A stretch of 64,000 bases of DNA, from contig NZ_CP091716.1 of assembly GCF_022009635.1 (NCBI RefSeq), forward strand, positions 7,620,501 through 7,684,500, read 5' to 3'. This document shows positions 17,084-25,420 of this stretch, one piece after another. A model generated the notes under the pieces. That model saw nothing but the letters and a program-made list of their open reading frames with translations, was not told the DNA's origin and ran no database searches. The position numbers were made by a program, and so were the translations under genes. Source of the stretch: Variovorax paradoxus (GTDB taxonomy: Bacteria; Pseudomonadota; Gammaproteobacteria; Burkholderiales; Burkholderiaceae_C). Position 1 is the first letter of the stretch; each line of letters begins with the position of its first letter.

Positions 17084-17368
17084 CTACTGCGTGGCGACCG
17101 GTTCCTTGGTCTCCGACGTCGGCGGCGGGTCGAAGGCCGCCACGTTGGCCGGTTCGCTCGAGTCGAGCATGGTGGCGACCATCGCCTGCACATACGCGAT
17201 GAACAGGTCGTAGGCGTCGGCCTGTGCGGGCGGCTGGTTCTGCGGCGGGTTGTTGCCGCCGATCGGGAACGGATAGAACCCGCCCCCGCCGCCACCTCCG
17301 CCGCCGCAGCCTGCAAGGGCCGCGGCCAGCAGCAGGGCGCCGCCGATACGATGGATGTTCCGGTTCAT
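17084..17368 (-). CDS. small Gly-rich lipoprotein, function unknown
   Basis: A 94-residue predicted lipoprotein: a short basic N-terminus, hydrophobic stretch and lipobox LAGC (Cys21), followed at once by a run of about nine glycines, a Pro/Asn-rich linker (PIGGNNPPQNQPPAQ) and a short amphipathic helix around residues 52-68. No known domain is recognised. The gene sits 14 nt after the DUF4331 gene and 7 nt before the TPR gene, which supports it being real and co-translated. Membrane anchoring of a DUF4331/TPR complex is a reasonable guess. Confidence 0.75.
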   Translation of the reverse strand: MNRNIHRIGGALLLAAALAGCGGGGGGGGGFYPFPIGGNNPPQNQPPAQADAYDLFIAYVQAMVATMLDSSEPANVAAFDPPPTSETKEPVATQ

Positions 17369-17382
17369 GCCGTGCTCCCCGT

Positions 17383-18903
17383 TCACGGTGCCGCCGCGGC
17401 GTTGACGGCGCCGGGCAGGGGGGTGTTCAGGTACGGGAACGCGGCCGGGAACTGCGAGGGGCTCTGCAGCGCGCCATCGGTGATGGCCGCGCCGCCCGCC
17501 GGTGCATCGCTGGGCTTGCAGCCGACCTTGAGCGTGTCGTTGGCGCCCGTCAGCACGCACAGCGCGCCCATGGCCACGCGCAGCTCGATGTCCACCACGT
17601 CGTCGCCCGGGCGGCGCCCGTTCGGGAAGCCCGCGTTGTCGCCGCCGGCCACGCCGAGGTTGCTCTGGTTCGCCATCGCGGTGGGAGCGATGCTGGTGTT
17701 CAGCCGTAGCATTTCCGAGGCCTTGACGTTGGCGGGCTTGTTCAGCCCGTCGATGCCCGTCAGGAAGGCCGCCACCAGGTCGGTGCGCGGGAAGTTCGTC
17801 GGCGCCGGCGCGCTGGGGTACAGCGTCTGGATCAGCGCCGGCAGCGTCGGGTTGGTCACGTAGGTGGCGAACTGGCCGTCGTCCATCGGCTTGGAGCTGT
17901 TGAAGGTGTCCTTGTCCCTCAGGCCGATGACCACTTCGTTGACCAGCGGCATGCCCAGGCGCGAGACCTGGGCCCAGGCGCCGCCGTTGAGCGTGGTGGT
18001 GCCGTGGCCGCTCTTGGGCGGGCTGGCGATCAACCGGCCCTGGCGCGCGCTGGCCGTCGTCCAGCCGCCGATGATCGGACCGGTGCCGCCCGCGGTGAGG
18101 CACGATGTCGGCACCTCGAGCGCCAGCGTGCTGACGTTGCGCGTGGCCAGCGTGCCGGCGCCGTAGGCGCTGGTCGAGCCGAGCGGGTTGAGGTTGATCA
18201 GGTCGAACACCTGGCCCAGCGCGACCGCGAACGGGTCCTGGCGCTGGCCCGCGAACACGCGGCCACCCGCGGCGCAGCCCGGGATGTTGATGTTGTAGAT
18301 CTGCTGGGCGGCGTAGGCGGCATAGCCGTTCGGGCCGCCGAAGGTCTTCTCGCCGATGTTGTCGGTCGGCCGGTCGAACACGCTGTTGCCGTTGGCGGCG
18401 TTGGTGATGGCATAGGCCTGGCCCTTGCGGCGGTCGCCGCGCACGATGGTCAGCGTGAACGTCTCGCGCAGATTGCTCGTGGCCTGGTTGGGCGCGGAGA
18501 TCTGGCCGGCCTGCACCAGCGGGATCGAGACCTGCTTGCCCGAGATCGGCAGCTGGATGTCGCGCAGCGTGTTGGTGAAGCGGAACTGGAAGGTCAGCGC
18601 TTCCATGGCGCTGCCGGTGTTGTCGATGTGGATCTCGTACAGACCGTTCGGGTCCATCGTGTAGTAGTTGGGGCCGCCGTACGGGCCCTGGTCGGGCTGG
18701 TAGTTGGCGATCAGCGTCACGAAGTCCTGGCGGTTGGGCTCGTAGCTGCGGAACATGTAGAAGTCGGTGCCGTCCAGCTTGGGCATCCCCGCGATCGAGG
18801 GCGCCTCGCGGTGGCTGGAGGCGAATGCGCCGACGGCGGCGACCGCACTGAGCGCGAAAACACAGGCCTGAACAGGCGTTTTGGACAGTCTCATCGACGT
18901 CAC
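17383..18903 (-). CDS. DUF4331 family secreted protein
   Basis: A 506-residue exported protein. After a signal peptide the mature part begins with SSHREAPSIAG, the hallmark of DUF4331 proteins, followed by DGTDFYMFRSYEP and many beta-rich segments. Start could be 18903 or the in-frame ATG three codons on. Function of DUF4331 is unknown. It is first in the run DUF4331, lipoprotein, TPR, HupE/UreJ on the minus strand, with short gaps throughout. The early conserved histidine/acidic SHREAP motif could bind metal, which would fit the HupE partner, but this is speculation. Promoter is expected in 18904-19105. Confidence 0.85.
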   Translation of the reverse strand: MTSMRLSKTPVQACVFALSAVAAVGAFASSHREAPSIAGMPKLDGTDFYMFRSYEPNRQDFVTLIANYQPDQGPYGGPNYYTMDPNGLYEIHIDNTGSAMEALTFQFRFTNTLRDIQLPISGKQVSIPLVQAGQISAPNQATSNLRETFTLTIVRGDRRKGQAYAITNAANGNSVFDRPTDNIGEKTFGGPNGYAAYAAQQIYNINIPGCAAGGRVFAGQRQDPFAVALGQVFDLINLNPLGSTSAYGAGTLATRNVSTLALEVPTSCLTAGGTGPIIGGWTTASARQGRLIASPPKSGHGTTTLNGGAWAQVSRLGMPLVNEVVIGLRDKDTFNSSKPMDDGQFATYVTNPTLPALIQTLYPSAPAPTNFPRTDLVAAFLTGIDGLNKPANVKASEMLRLNTSIAPTAMANQSNLGVAGGDNAGFPNGRRPGDDVVDIELRVAMGALCVLTGANDTLKVGCKPSDAPAGGAAITDGALQSPSQFPAAFPYLNTPLPGAVNAAAAP

Positions 18904-19105
18904 CTCGGTAGTGAAAATGTTGGAATGGGCACGAACGACTCGCGCGGCCCCGGGGCCGGCGCTGTCTGAGTACGGCCAACAAGTTCAGCTGGATGTGTCG
19001 ATGCGGCTAGGTGCTTGCTCGCTTGCCAAGGCCGCCGTTGTGGCGCATACGCACGCGGGCGCGGTCAACGCGGTCAATTGCGTTGTGGGCCTCCGGGGCG
19101 CCCGG

Positions 19106-19936
19106 TCAGGTCGCCCAGATCCGCGGCGTGGCGCCCGGCAACTGCCACAGCTCGCCGCGCCATGCCTGCCACACCTGGCGCAGCAGCTGCATTGCGGGCT
19201 CGACCACGGGCGCCAGCACGCGCAGCACGACCACTTCGGCATGCGGGCTGGTGGCGCCCGCGCTGTCACGCAGCGGGCCGGCTTCGAGCAAGGCGCGTGC
19301 GTGCGCCAGCAGCGCGTCGCGACGCGCGCGCGCCAGCGGCGAACCGGTCACGAAGAACAGCGACGCCATGCAGCGATGGCCGCCCAGGCCCAGCGGGCTC
19401 TGCAGCAGCCGGTGGTCGGCCGCGTCGATGCGCCCGCGCTCCAGCCACACGCCCGGCACTTCGATGTGCTGCAGGTAGGTGCCGCGCTCGAAGGGCTGGC
19501 TGGCGTTGGGCAGGCCGAGCGCGCTGACGTCCCAGCCGATCAGCTCGGCGCCGGGCGCCACTTCGATGTTCAGGCGGTTCTCGGCCCGGCAGCCGCTGTA
19601 GCAGATGGCTTCGAGCGGCAGCCACTCGAGCCGCGCGCCGGCCGCCAGGCGGATGCGCGTGCGCTGCAGCGCCAGCTCGCCTTCGGAACGATAAAAGCGC
19701 GAGGCGCCCGGCGTGGTGATCAGGCCGTGGCTGCCGCCTGCGGCCTCGATGTCGATGTCGAGCGTGTCGCCGCCCACCAGCCCGCCCGGCGGATGCACCA
19801 GCACGTTGTGGCAGACGGTGTCGCCTTCGGGGTAGAGGCTCTGCAGGATACGCAGCGGACCGTCATGGCGAAAGCGGGCGACGGTGCGGGCGGCTTCTTG
19901 TGTGTAGGCGAGATGGAGACGGGCGTGCCAGGGCAT
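19106..19936 (-). CDS. ureD: urease accessory protein UreD, isolated copy
   Basis: A 276-residue UreD/UreH protein, recognisable by GPLRILQSLYPEG, the HPPGGLVGGDTLDIDI segment and TTPGASRFYRS, all family signatures, at normal length. UreD is a scaffold for delivery of nickel to apo-urease with UreF and UreG. Urease operons usually start with ureD followed by ureABC, but here the downstream neighbour is the DUF4331 gene and no urease structural or accessory gene occurs elsewhere in the window. It follows the deaminase gene by 90 nt on the same strand. It may serve a urease encoded elsewhere or have been left behind by rearrangement. Confidence 0.88.
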   Translation of the reverse strand: MPWHARLHLAYTQEAARTVARFRHDGPLRILQSLYPEGDTVCHNVLVHPPGGLVGGDTLDIDIEAAGGSHGLITTPGASRFYRSEGELALQRTRIRLAAGARLEWLPLEAICYSGCRAENRLNIEVAPGAELIGWDVSALGLPNASQPFERGTYLQHIEVPGVWLERGRIDAADHRLLQSPLGLGGHRCMASLFFVTGSPLARARRDALLAHARALLEAGPLRDSAGATSPHAEVVVLRVLAPVVEPAMQLLRQVWQAWRGELWQLPGATPRIWAT

Positions 19937-20026
19937 GCGGCGAGTCTAGTAGTTGTGCCTCCTCGGGAAACACCGAGGAACCGGCTTGGCCGGGCCTCAG
20001 GTGGTGCCCCCGGCGCGGGGCGGATC

Positions 20027-20554
20027 TTATTTCCAGGCGCCGTCGTGGGCGGCGGTGGCTTCATCGATGAGCGCAGGGCCGATGCATTCGATGGGATGCG
20101 GCGAGGCGCGGAACACGTCGCGGCACGACAGCTCGGCGTCGCGCTGGTCCTGCCGCTCGCCACGGAACACGCGCAGGCGTTCGGCATCGATGCCGAACAC
20201 CACGCGGCCGATGTTCGACCAGAAGATCGCGCCCGCGCACATCACGCAGGGCTCGCCCGAGGCATAGAGCGTGGCGCCCGCCAGCTCTTCGCGCGAGATG
20301 TTGCGCCCGGCCAGCGCGCGCAGTGCGTTGACCTCGGCATGGGCGGTGCAGTCGCCGGTCTCGATGTTGCTGTTGCCGGCTTCGGCCAGCACTTCGCCGG
20401 CCGCCGAGACGATGACCGAACCGAACGGCCGGTTGCCCCGTCGGCGCGCCGCGTGCGACCACACGATGGCCTTGCGCAGGTAACGGCCGTCGCGCTCGTC
20501 GAGCGTGGTTTCGGCGGGATAGGTGGTGTTGTTGTTGCTGCTGAGGAAGTTCAT
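20027..20554 (-). CDS. nucleobase/nucleoside deaminase (CDA fold, guanine-deaminase-like)
   Basis: A 175-residue zinc deaminase of the cytidine-deaminase fold. The zinc site is intact: His72-Ala-Glu74 (TAHAEVNAL) and Cys103-x2-Cys106 (GEPCVMCAGAI), with Glu74 as the proton shuttle. Length and the RPFGSVIV segment resemble bacterial guanine deaminases and related nucleoside deaminases rather than tRNA adenosine deaminase. Its ATG overlaps the stop of the upstream solute-binding protein gene (ATGA), so uptake and deamination of a nitrogen heterocycle are probably coupled. The exact base is not determined. Confidence 0.83.
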   Translation of the reverse strand: MNFLSSNNNTTYPAETTLDERDGRYLRKAIVWSHAARRRGNRPFGSVIVSAAGEVLAEAGNSNIETGDCTAHAEVNALRALAGRNISREELAGATLYASGEPCVMCAGAIFWSNIGRVVFGIDAERLRVFRGERQDQRDAELSCRDVFRASPHPIECIGPALIDEATAAHDGAWK

Positions 20555-21588
20555 GCCTTGGGGAGGGAGCGTTCGCTGCGCGATGGGAGCATTGAAGTGT
20601 TGAAGATGGCGTCGGACGCAGGCTTGATCTTGAGGCCGAAGACATCGGCCACTTCGTCGACCTGCTGCTCGAGCGTGAGTTTCTTTATATCGCCAAGGCC
20701 GTGGCCGCGCGTGTCCCCCGCGCCCACGTACTGCGCCGTGATGCCCCAGCGCTCCAGTTCGATCTTCTCGTCGAGGATGGGTTCGCGCTGGCGCATGGCC
20801 GCGATGCTCGGCCCCGGGTTGGCAAAGGTCTCGACGATGGCGCGGTTGCTCGCGCGCAGGAAAGCGGCCACCACCTTCGGGTTCTGCGCGACGAGGTTGC
20901 TGCTCGCGAGGATCGCGTTGCCGTACAGGTTGACGCCGGCGTCCGCGTACTTGAGCACCGACAGTTCTTCGGGCTTCATGCGCGCGAACAGCGACACGGC
21001 CGAGTCGTGGAAGTAGGTGGCGGCATCGACGTCGCCGCGCACCATCACGTTGTCGCGCGCGCTGAAGTCGGTGGTCTGCCACTGGAAGGCATCGGCGCGC
21101 ATGCCCTGCTTGCGCGCCACCATCGGCCAGGCGCGCCGGGTCGATTCGACGGCTGCGGCAGCCACTTTCTTGCCCGCGAGGCTTTTGAAGTCGGCGGTGA
21201 CGCCGCGGTCCTTGCGGCCGATGATCACGAATGGTGCACGGTTGTAGTACTGGTACACGGCCTGCACCATCGGTGTGCCCGGGTTCTGCGCGTTGAACTC
21301 GACCAGCGAGCTGATGTCGCCCAGCCCCAGCTGGTAAACACCGCTGGCAATGCGCGTGATGGAGGCGACCGAGCCCGCGCCGGTATCGATGCTCACGTCG
21401 AGACCTTCGTCTTTGTAGTAGCCCCTGGCCAGCGCAAGGAAGAAGGGTGCGGTCTGCCCGTTGATGCGAAAGTCGAGCGTGAACTTGAGCGGCGTGAGCT
21501 TGCCGCCTCCGCCCTGGGCGAACACGGACGGCGCGGCGATGGGGGCAAGGGCGGCAGTGCCGGCCGCGAGAAAGAATCGGCGTTGCAT
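20551..21588 (-). CDS. NMT1/SsuA-type ABC transporter substrate-binding protein (orphan)
   Basis: A 345-residue periplasmic binding protein with a signal peptide (MQRRFFLAAGTAALAPIAA...) and the NMT1/THI5-like fold: LKFTLDFRINGQTAPFFLAL at the N-terminus, then GYYKDEGLDVSID. Such proteins bind pyrimidine precursors, sulfonates or nitrile-like ligands. No permease or ATPase gene is adjacent, unlike its paralogue at 38817-39851, which shares the same pattern (KFxLDWR, GLDVTID, NLYGN/KLYGN). It is translationally coupled to a nucleobase-type deaminase, so a nucleobase-like ligand is plausible. The divergent neighbour is a Rieske oxygenase. Confidence 0.88.
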   Translation of the reverse strand: MQRRFFLAAGTAALAPIAAPSVFAQGGGGKLTPLKFTLDFRINGQTAPFFLALARGYYKDEGLDVSIDTGAGSVASITRIASGVYQLGLGDISSLVEFNAQNPGTPMVQAVYQYYNRAPFVIIGRKDRGVTADFKSLAGKKVAAAAVESTRRAWPMVARKQGMRADAFQWQTTDFSARDNVMVRGDVDAATYFHDSAVSLFARMKPEELSVLKYADAGVNLYGNAILASSNLVAQNPKVVAAFLRASNRAIVETFANPGPSIAAMRQREPILDEKIELERWGITAQYVGAGDTRGHGLGDIKKLTLEQQVDEVADVFGLKIKPASDAIFNTSMLPSRSERSLPKA

Positions 21589-21689
21589 GTGGGGCCTCGG
21601 AGTCTTCGGGTCTTGAATCCCTCCGCCGCAAGGCAGAAGGCGTTTCAAGAGCAATTTCCGGGCGGGCGCACGTGGATGGTGCGTGCGCT

Positions 21690-21803
21690 GCTGAACGCTT
21701 CTACTCTTGTGCCGGTTGATGCACGAGACATGCCAAGGGGTTCTGCGGCACAATCCGGGCGCGCAACTTGCAAGGCAGCTTGCGCAGAGTAGAAGCGTTC
21801 AGC
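21690..21803. repeat. 18-bp perfect inverted repeat flanking a 78-bp spacer in a divergent promoter
   Basis: The left arm GCTGAACGCTTCTACTCT at 21690-21707 is the exact reverse complement of the right arm at 21786-21803; the match ends sharply on both sides. It lies between the divergent binding-protein and Rieske oxygenase genes, 102 bp before the first and 78 bp before the second start codon. Two distant operator half-sites for DNA looping, or remains of a small mobile element, are both possible. Confidence 0.7.
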
Positions 21804-21880
21804 CATCCGGCGGGCATCCGTCCATGGCAGGAAATTGCTCTTTCAGTTCGTCCCCACACGACCACAGAAGGAGTCCGCGC

Positions 21881-22963
21881 ATGCTCGTCACCCAACAACC
21901 CGTCTTCCGCAAGTTCTGGCATGCCGTCATGCCGCTGACCGAACTGGCCCACGGCCCGAAGCCTTTCAGGCTGCTGGGCGAAGACATCGTTCTCTTCATC
22001 GATGCCGACGGCCAGCCGGCCGCGCTGCGCGACCGCTGCTGCCACCGCACCGCGAAGCTGTCCAAGGGCTGGTGCGTGGACGGCGAAGGCCAGGCCTGCG
22101 GTACCGGCGCTATCCAGTGCGGCTACCACGGCTGGACCTACGACCGCAGCGGCCAGGTGGTGCGTATTCCGCAGTACGACGCCGACCGCAAGATCTCGCC
22201 CGAATACCGCACCACGGCTTATCACTGCGCCGCGCGCTATGGCTATGCCTGGGTGGCGCTGGAAGATCCGATCGCCGACATTCCGGCGATTCCCGAATTC
22301 GACGACCCGGGCTATCGCACCATCTTCCAGTTCTACGAGGAGTGGCAGACCAGCCCGATGCGCGCGCTGGAAAACTCCTTCGACAACTCGCACTTCAGCT
22401 TCGTGCACCGCGCCACCTTCGGCGTGGCCGCGAGCCCGAAGCCGAGCAAGTACGAGCTGGTGGAAAACGAATCGGGCTTCTACGCCGAGACGGTGATCGA
22501 GGCCACGAACCCGGTGAAGTTTCACGCGATCAGCGGCGTGACCGACCCGATCACCACGCGCCACATGCGCAACGCCTACTTCCTGCCGTTCTCGCGCCGG
22601 CTCGACATCGAGTACCCGAGCGGCGTGCGCCACATCATCATCAACTGCTTCACGCCCATCGACGACGGGCGCATGCAGCTGTGCCAATGGCTGTTCCGCA
22701 ACGACACCGAGGCCGATTGCGCGGCGCAGATGCTGATCGACTTTGACGAGGCGGTGACGCGGGAAGACAAGGACATTCTCGAATCGACCGATCCCGATGC
22801 GCTGGTCGATACGCGTCGGCGTGGCGTGGAGTATTCGATGGAGTCGGACAAGCCGGGCATGCTGATCCGCAAGCACCTGATGCAACTGCTGGCGAAGCAC
22901 GGTGAAGCGGAGGTATACCGCGGCATGAACGCCGCGGTGATTCCGATCGCGAAGGCGGCCTGA
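21881..22963 (+). CDS. Rieske [2Fe-2S] non-heme iron oxygenase, alpha-subunit type
   Basis: A 360-residue oxygenase. The start at 21881 is preceded by a strong ribosome site (agaaggag). The Rieske cluster ligands are Cys53/His55 (CCHRTAKL) and Cys80/His83 (CGYHGWTYD); the separation of 24 residues between the pairs is longer than the usual 15-17 and includes a Gly/Cys-containing insertion. The mononuclear iron site is Asp168-x2-His171-x4-His176 (FDNSHFSFVH). Such proteins hydroxylate or demethylate aromatic or N-heterocyclic substrates and need a separate reductase, which is not adjacent. Divergence from the binding protein/deaminase pair suggests a heterocycle-degradation role, by inference. 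Confidence 0.88.
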   Translation: MLVTQQPVFRKFWHAVMPLTELAHGPKPFRLLGEDIVLFIDADGQPAALRDRCCHRTAKLSKGWCVDGEGQACGTGAIQCGYHGWTYDRSGQVVRIPQYDADRKISPEYRTTAYHCAARYGYAWVALEDPIADIPAIPEFDDPGYRTIFQFYEEWQTSPMRALENSFDNSHFSFVHRATFGVAASPKPSKYELVENESGFYAETVIEATNPVKFHAISGVTDPITTRHMRNAYFLPFSRRLDIEYPSGVRHIIINCFTPIDDGRMQLCQWLFRNDTEADCAAQMLIDFDEAVTREDKDILESTDPDALVDTRRRGVEYSMESDKPGMLIRKHLMQLLAKHGEAEVYRGMNAAVIPIAKAA

Positions 22964-23003
22964 ACCGCCAGTGCCCGCAGGAGCCCGCGCGCCGCCGCGC
23001 CGC

Positions 23004-24305
23004 TCAGGCGTGTGCGGTGGCGGGGCTCGGGCGCGAGGCGCGCGACGGGCCCTGCTCGTAGCGGTCCATCGCGAGGCCGTCGGTGCGGATCTCGGGGCGC
23101 TGGCCCATCACCATGTCGGAGATGAGCTTGCCCGAGCCGCAGGCCATGGTCCAGCCCAGCGTGCCGTGGCCGGTGTTGAGGAACAGGTTGGCATAGCGCG
23201 TGCCGCCCACGATCGGCGTGCTGTCGGGCGTCATCGGGCGCAGGCCCGTCCAGAAGGTGGCGCGCGGCACGTCGCCGCCCGGGAACAGGTCGGTCACGAC
23301 CTTCTCGAGCGTGGCGCGGCGGGCCGGGTTCAGGCGCAGGTCGAAGCCGCCCAACTCGGCCATGCCGCCCACGCGGATGCGGTTGTCGAAGCGGGTGACG
23401 GCCACCTTGTAGGTCTCGTCGAGCACGGTCGACTGCGGCGCGAGCGACTCGTCCAGCAGCGGCACCGTCAGCGAATAGCCCTTGACCGGGTACACCGGAA
23501 TGTCCAGGCCCAGCGAGGCGATGGCGGCGCGCGAGTAGCTGCCGAAGGCCATCACGTAGCGGTCGGCCGTGAGGATCTTGCCGGTGGTGGTGCGCACGCC
23601 GGTGATGCGGCTGCCGTCGGTTTCCAGGCCGGCGATGGTCTGGCCGAAGCGGAAGTCCACGCCCAGGCCGCGCGCGATTTCGGCGAGGCCGCGGGTGAAC
23701 AGGTGGCAGTCGCCGGTTTCGTCGTTGGGCAGACGCAGGCCGCCGGTGAGGCGGTCGCGCGCGCCGGCCAGCGCGGGCTCGACACTCGCGAGGGCGTCGC
23801 GGTCCAGCAGCTCATAAGGCACGCCGCACTCTTCGAGTACCGCGATGTCGCGCTGCACCGCGTCGAGCTGGGCCTGGGTGCGGAACAGCTGCAAGGTGCC
23901 CCCTGTGCGCTGCTCATATTGCAGACCGGTATCGGCGCGCAGTTGCTGCAGGCAACCGCGGCTGTATTCGGCCACGCGCATCATGCGTTCCTTGTTCACC
24001 GCATACGCCTCGGGCGAGCAGTTGCGCAGCATGGCGGCCATCCAGCGCAGCTGGAACAACGTGCCGTCGGGGCGGATCGACAGGGGCGCATGCTTCTTGA
24101 ACATCCACTTGATGGCCTTCAGCGGAATGCCCGGCGCGGCCCACGGCGTGGAGTAGCCGGGCGACACCTGGCCCGCGTTGCCGAAGCTGGTTTCCTCGGC
24201 CGGGCCGTCCTGCCGGTCGAGCAGGGTGACCTCGGCGCCGGAGCGTGCGAGGTAGTAAGCCGTGGTGGTGCCGATCACGCCGCCGCCGAGAACGATGACT
24301 TTCAT
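23004..24305 (-). CDS. dadA: D-amino acid dehydrogenase small subunit
   Basis: A 433-residue flavoprotein with an N-terminal FAD-binding motif ([20 protein letters not shown]), [22 protein letters not shown] and a C-terminal [14 protein letters not shown], all characteristic of DadA. It oxidatively deaminates D-amino acids (notably D-alanine) at the membrane and feeds electrons to quinones. The start at 24305 puts the Rossmann motif at the N-terminus; an upstream frame adds 31 residues across the promoter. An Lrp-type regulator is divergent with palindromes between, so induction by amino acids is likely. No alanine racemase dadX lies next to it. Confidence 0.93.
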   Translation of the reverse strand: MKVIVLGGGVIGTTTAYYLARSGAEVTLLDRQDGPAEETSFGNAGQVSPGYSTPWAAPGIPLKAIKWMFKKHAPLSIRPDGTLFQLRWMAAMLRNCSPEAYAVNKERMMRVAEYSRGCLQQLRADTGLQYEQRTGGTLQLFRTQAQLDAVQRDIAVLEECGVPYELLDRDALASVEPALAGARDRLTGGLRLPNDETGDCHLFTRGLAEIARGLGVDFRFGQTIAGLETDGSRITGVRTTTGKILTADRYVMAFGSYSRAAIASLGLDIPVYPVKGYSLTVPLLDESLAPQSTVLDETYKVAVTRFDNRIRVGGMAELGGFDLRLNPARRATLEKVVTDLFPGGDVPRATFWTGLRPMTPDSTPIVGGTRYANLFLNTGHGTLGWTMACGSGKLISDMVMGQRPEIRTDGLAMDRYEQGPSRASRPSPATAHA

Positions 24306-24332
24306 GGTGTATTCGCCAATTCGAGTGGAATG

Positions 24333-24402
24333 AATGGAATCTAAAGTGCACAATGCCGTGGATTCCATTGTTTTTGGAGATTTGGCAGTGAAATACACTG
24401 CC
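24333..24402. promoter_or_regulatory. two inverted repeats in the dadA-lrp divergent region
   Basis: AATGGAATC (24333-24341) pairs with GATTCCATT (24361-24369), and GGCAGTG (24384-24390) pairs with CACTGCC (24396-24402) around AAATA. The second is a perfect 19-bp palindrome ending 31 bp before the lrp start; the first lies 28 bp upstream of dadA. These are good candidates for binding of the adjacent Lrp/AsnC-type regulator. Confidence 0.5.
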
Positions 24403-24433
24403 GAAGATCGCCCAAGCCGCCCTGCGAAGTGAA

Positions 24434-24901
24434 ATGCCCGAACTCGACCGAATCGACCGCCGAATCCTCGATGTCCTGCAGCGCCAGGGCCGTATTTCCA
24501 TGACCGAACTGGCCGAGCACATCGGCCTGTCGGCGTCGCCTTGCGCGGAGCGCGTGAAGCGCATGGAGCGCGACGGCGTCATCACCGGCTACCACGCACG
24601 GGTGTCGCCGGAGGCGCTGGGCAAGACGCTGCTGGTGTTCGTCGAGATCAAGCTGTCGGCCAAGTCCGGCGACGTGTTCGACAAGGTCAAGCAGGAGCTG
24701 CTGCACATGCCCGAGGTGCTCGAATGCCACCTGGTGTCGGGCAGCTTCGACTATCTGGTGAAGGCGCGCCTGAGCGGCATGAGCGAATACCGCCACCTGC
24801 TGGGCGACATCCTCAAGAAGCTGCCGGTGGCGGCCGAGTCGCACAGCTACGTGGTGATGGAGGAAATCAAGGAAACGCTGACGCTGGCGGTGGACCGATG
24901 A
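24434..24901 (+). CDS. Lrp/AsnC family transcriptional regulator
   Basis: A 155-residue regulator: N-terminal helix-turn-helix ([13 protein letters not shown], then [13 protein letters not shown]) and a C-terminal RAM effector domain (about 65-150). It is divergent from dadA across 128 bp containing two palindromes, matching the dadR/bkdR arrangement in which an Lrp-type protein activates amino-acid catabolism. Its stop overlaps the start of the GNAT gene (ATGA). Confidence 0.92.
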   Translation: MPELDRIDRRILDVLQRQGRISMTELAEHIGLSASPCAERVKRMERDGVITGYHARVSPEALGKTLLVFVEIKLSAKSGDVFDKVKQELLHMPEVLECHLVSGSFDYLVKARLSGMSEYRHLLGDILKKLPVAAESHSYVVMEEIKETLTLAVDR

Positions 24902-25392
24902 GCACGAACCGCGACGTTCCCGACATCGTCATCCGGCCCTGGCGGCTGGACGACTTCGACGTCGTCAAGGCCATCCTCGACGACACCTTCGCGAGCACCT
25001 GGCTGCCGCAGCTCACGCCCGAGGCCGCGCGCACCTACCGCGAGAGCGGCGAACCGGTGGGCTACATCGACGAAATGGGCCCGGCCTTCTTCGTCGCCGA
25101 GATCGACGGCGAGGTGGTCGGCATGGTCCATTGGGAGCACGACTTCGTGCATGCGCTGCATGTGCCGGCCGCCCAGCAGCGCCGCGGCATCGCACGCGCG
25201 CTGATGGCCTTCGCGGAAGACGGCATGCGCGCCGGCGGCGTGGCGCTCGCGCGGCTGGAGACCGACACCTTCAACACGCAGAGCCAGGGCTTCTACCTCG
25301 CACTCGGCTACCGCGAGGCCGACCGTTACCCCGATCTCGAATGGCACAGCGGCTTCACGACCATCCTGTACGTGAAGCCGCTCTCCTCCTGA
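24898..25392 (+). CDS. GNAT family N-acetyltransferase
   Basis: A 164-residue acetyltransferase: IRPWRLDDFDVVKAIL at the N-terminus, the acetyl-CoA loop VPAAQQRRGIARALM (Q-x-x-R/G-x-G/A type) around residue 95, and the C-terminal FYLALGYREADRY. Substrate is unknown. Start overlaps the Lrp gene stop by 4 nt, so the two are translationally coupled; an OsmC gene follows 28 nt later. Confidence 0.88.
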   Translation: MSTNRDVPDIVIRPWRLDDFDVVKAILDDTFASTWLPQLTPEAARTYRESGEPVGYIDEMGPAFFVAEIDGEVVGMVHWEHDFVHALHVPAAQQRRGIARALMAFAEDGMRAGGVALARLETDTFNTQSQGFYLALGYREADRYPDLEWHSGFTTILYVKPLSS

Positions 25393-25420
25393 ATCGCAAC
25401 CTCTCACCAAGGACATCCGC

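Noticed and set aside
16929..17326. Simple GC-rich repeats in the Gly-rich lipoprotein region as a possible CRISPR or tandem repeat element
   Set aside because: The pattern is codon repetition for glycine in a small lipoprotein; there are no regularly spaced repeats and spacers.
20701..21792. Plus-strand open frame across the solute-binding protein gene
   Set aside because: Antisense shadow of the binding-protein gene; no domain or ribosome site.
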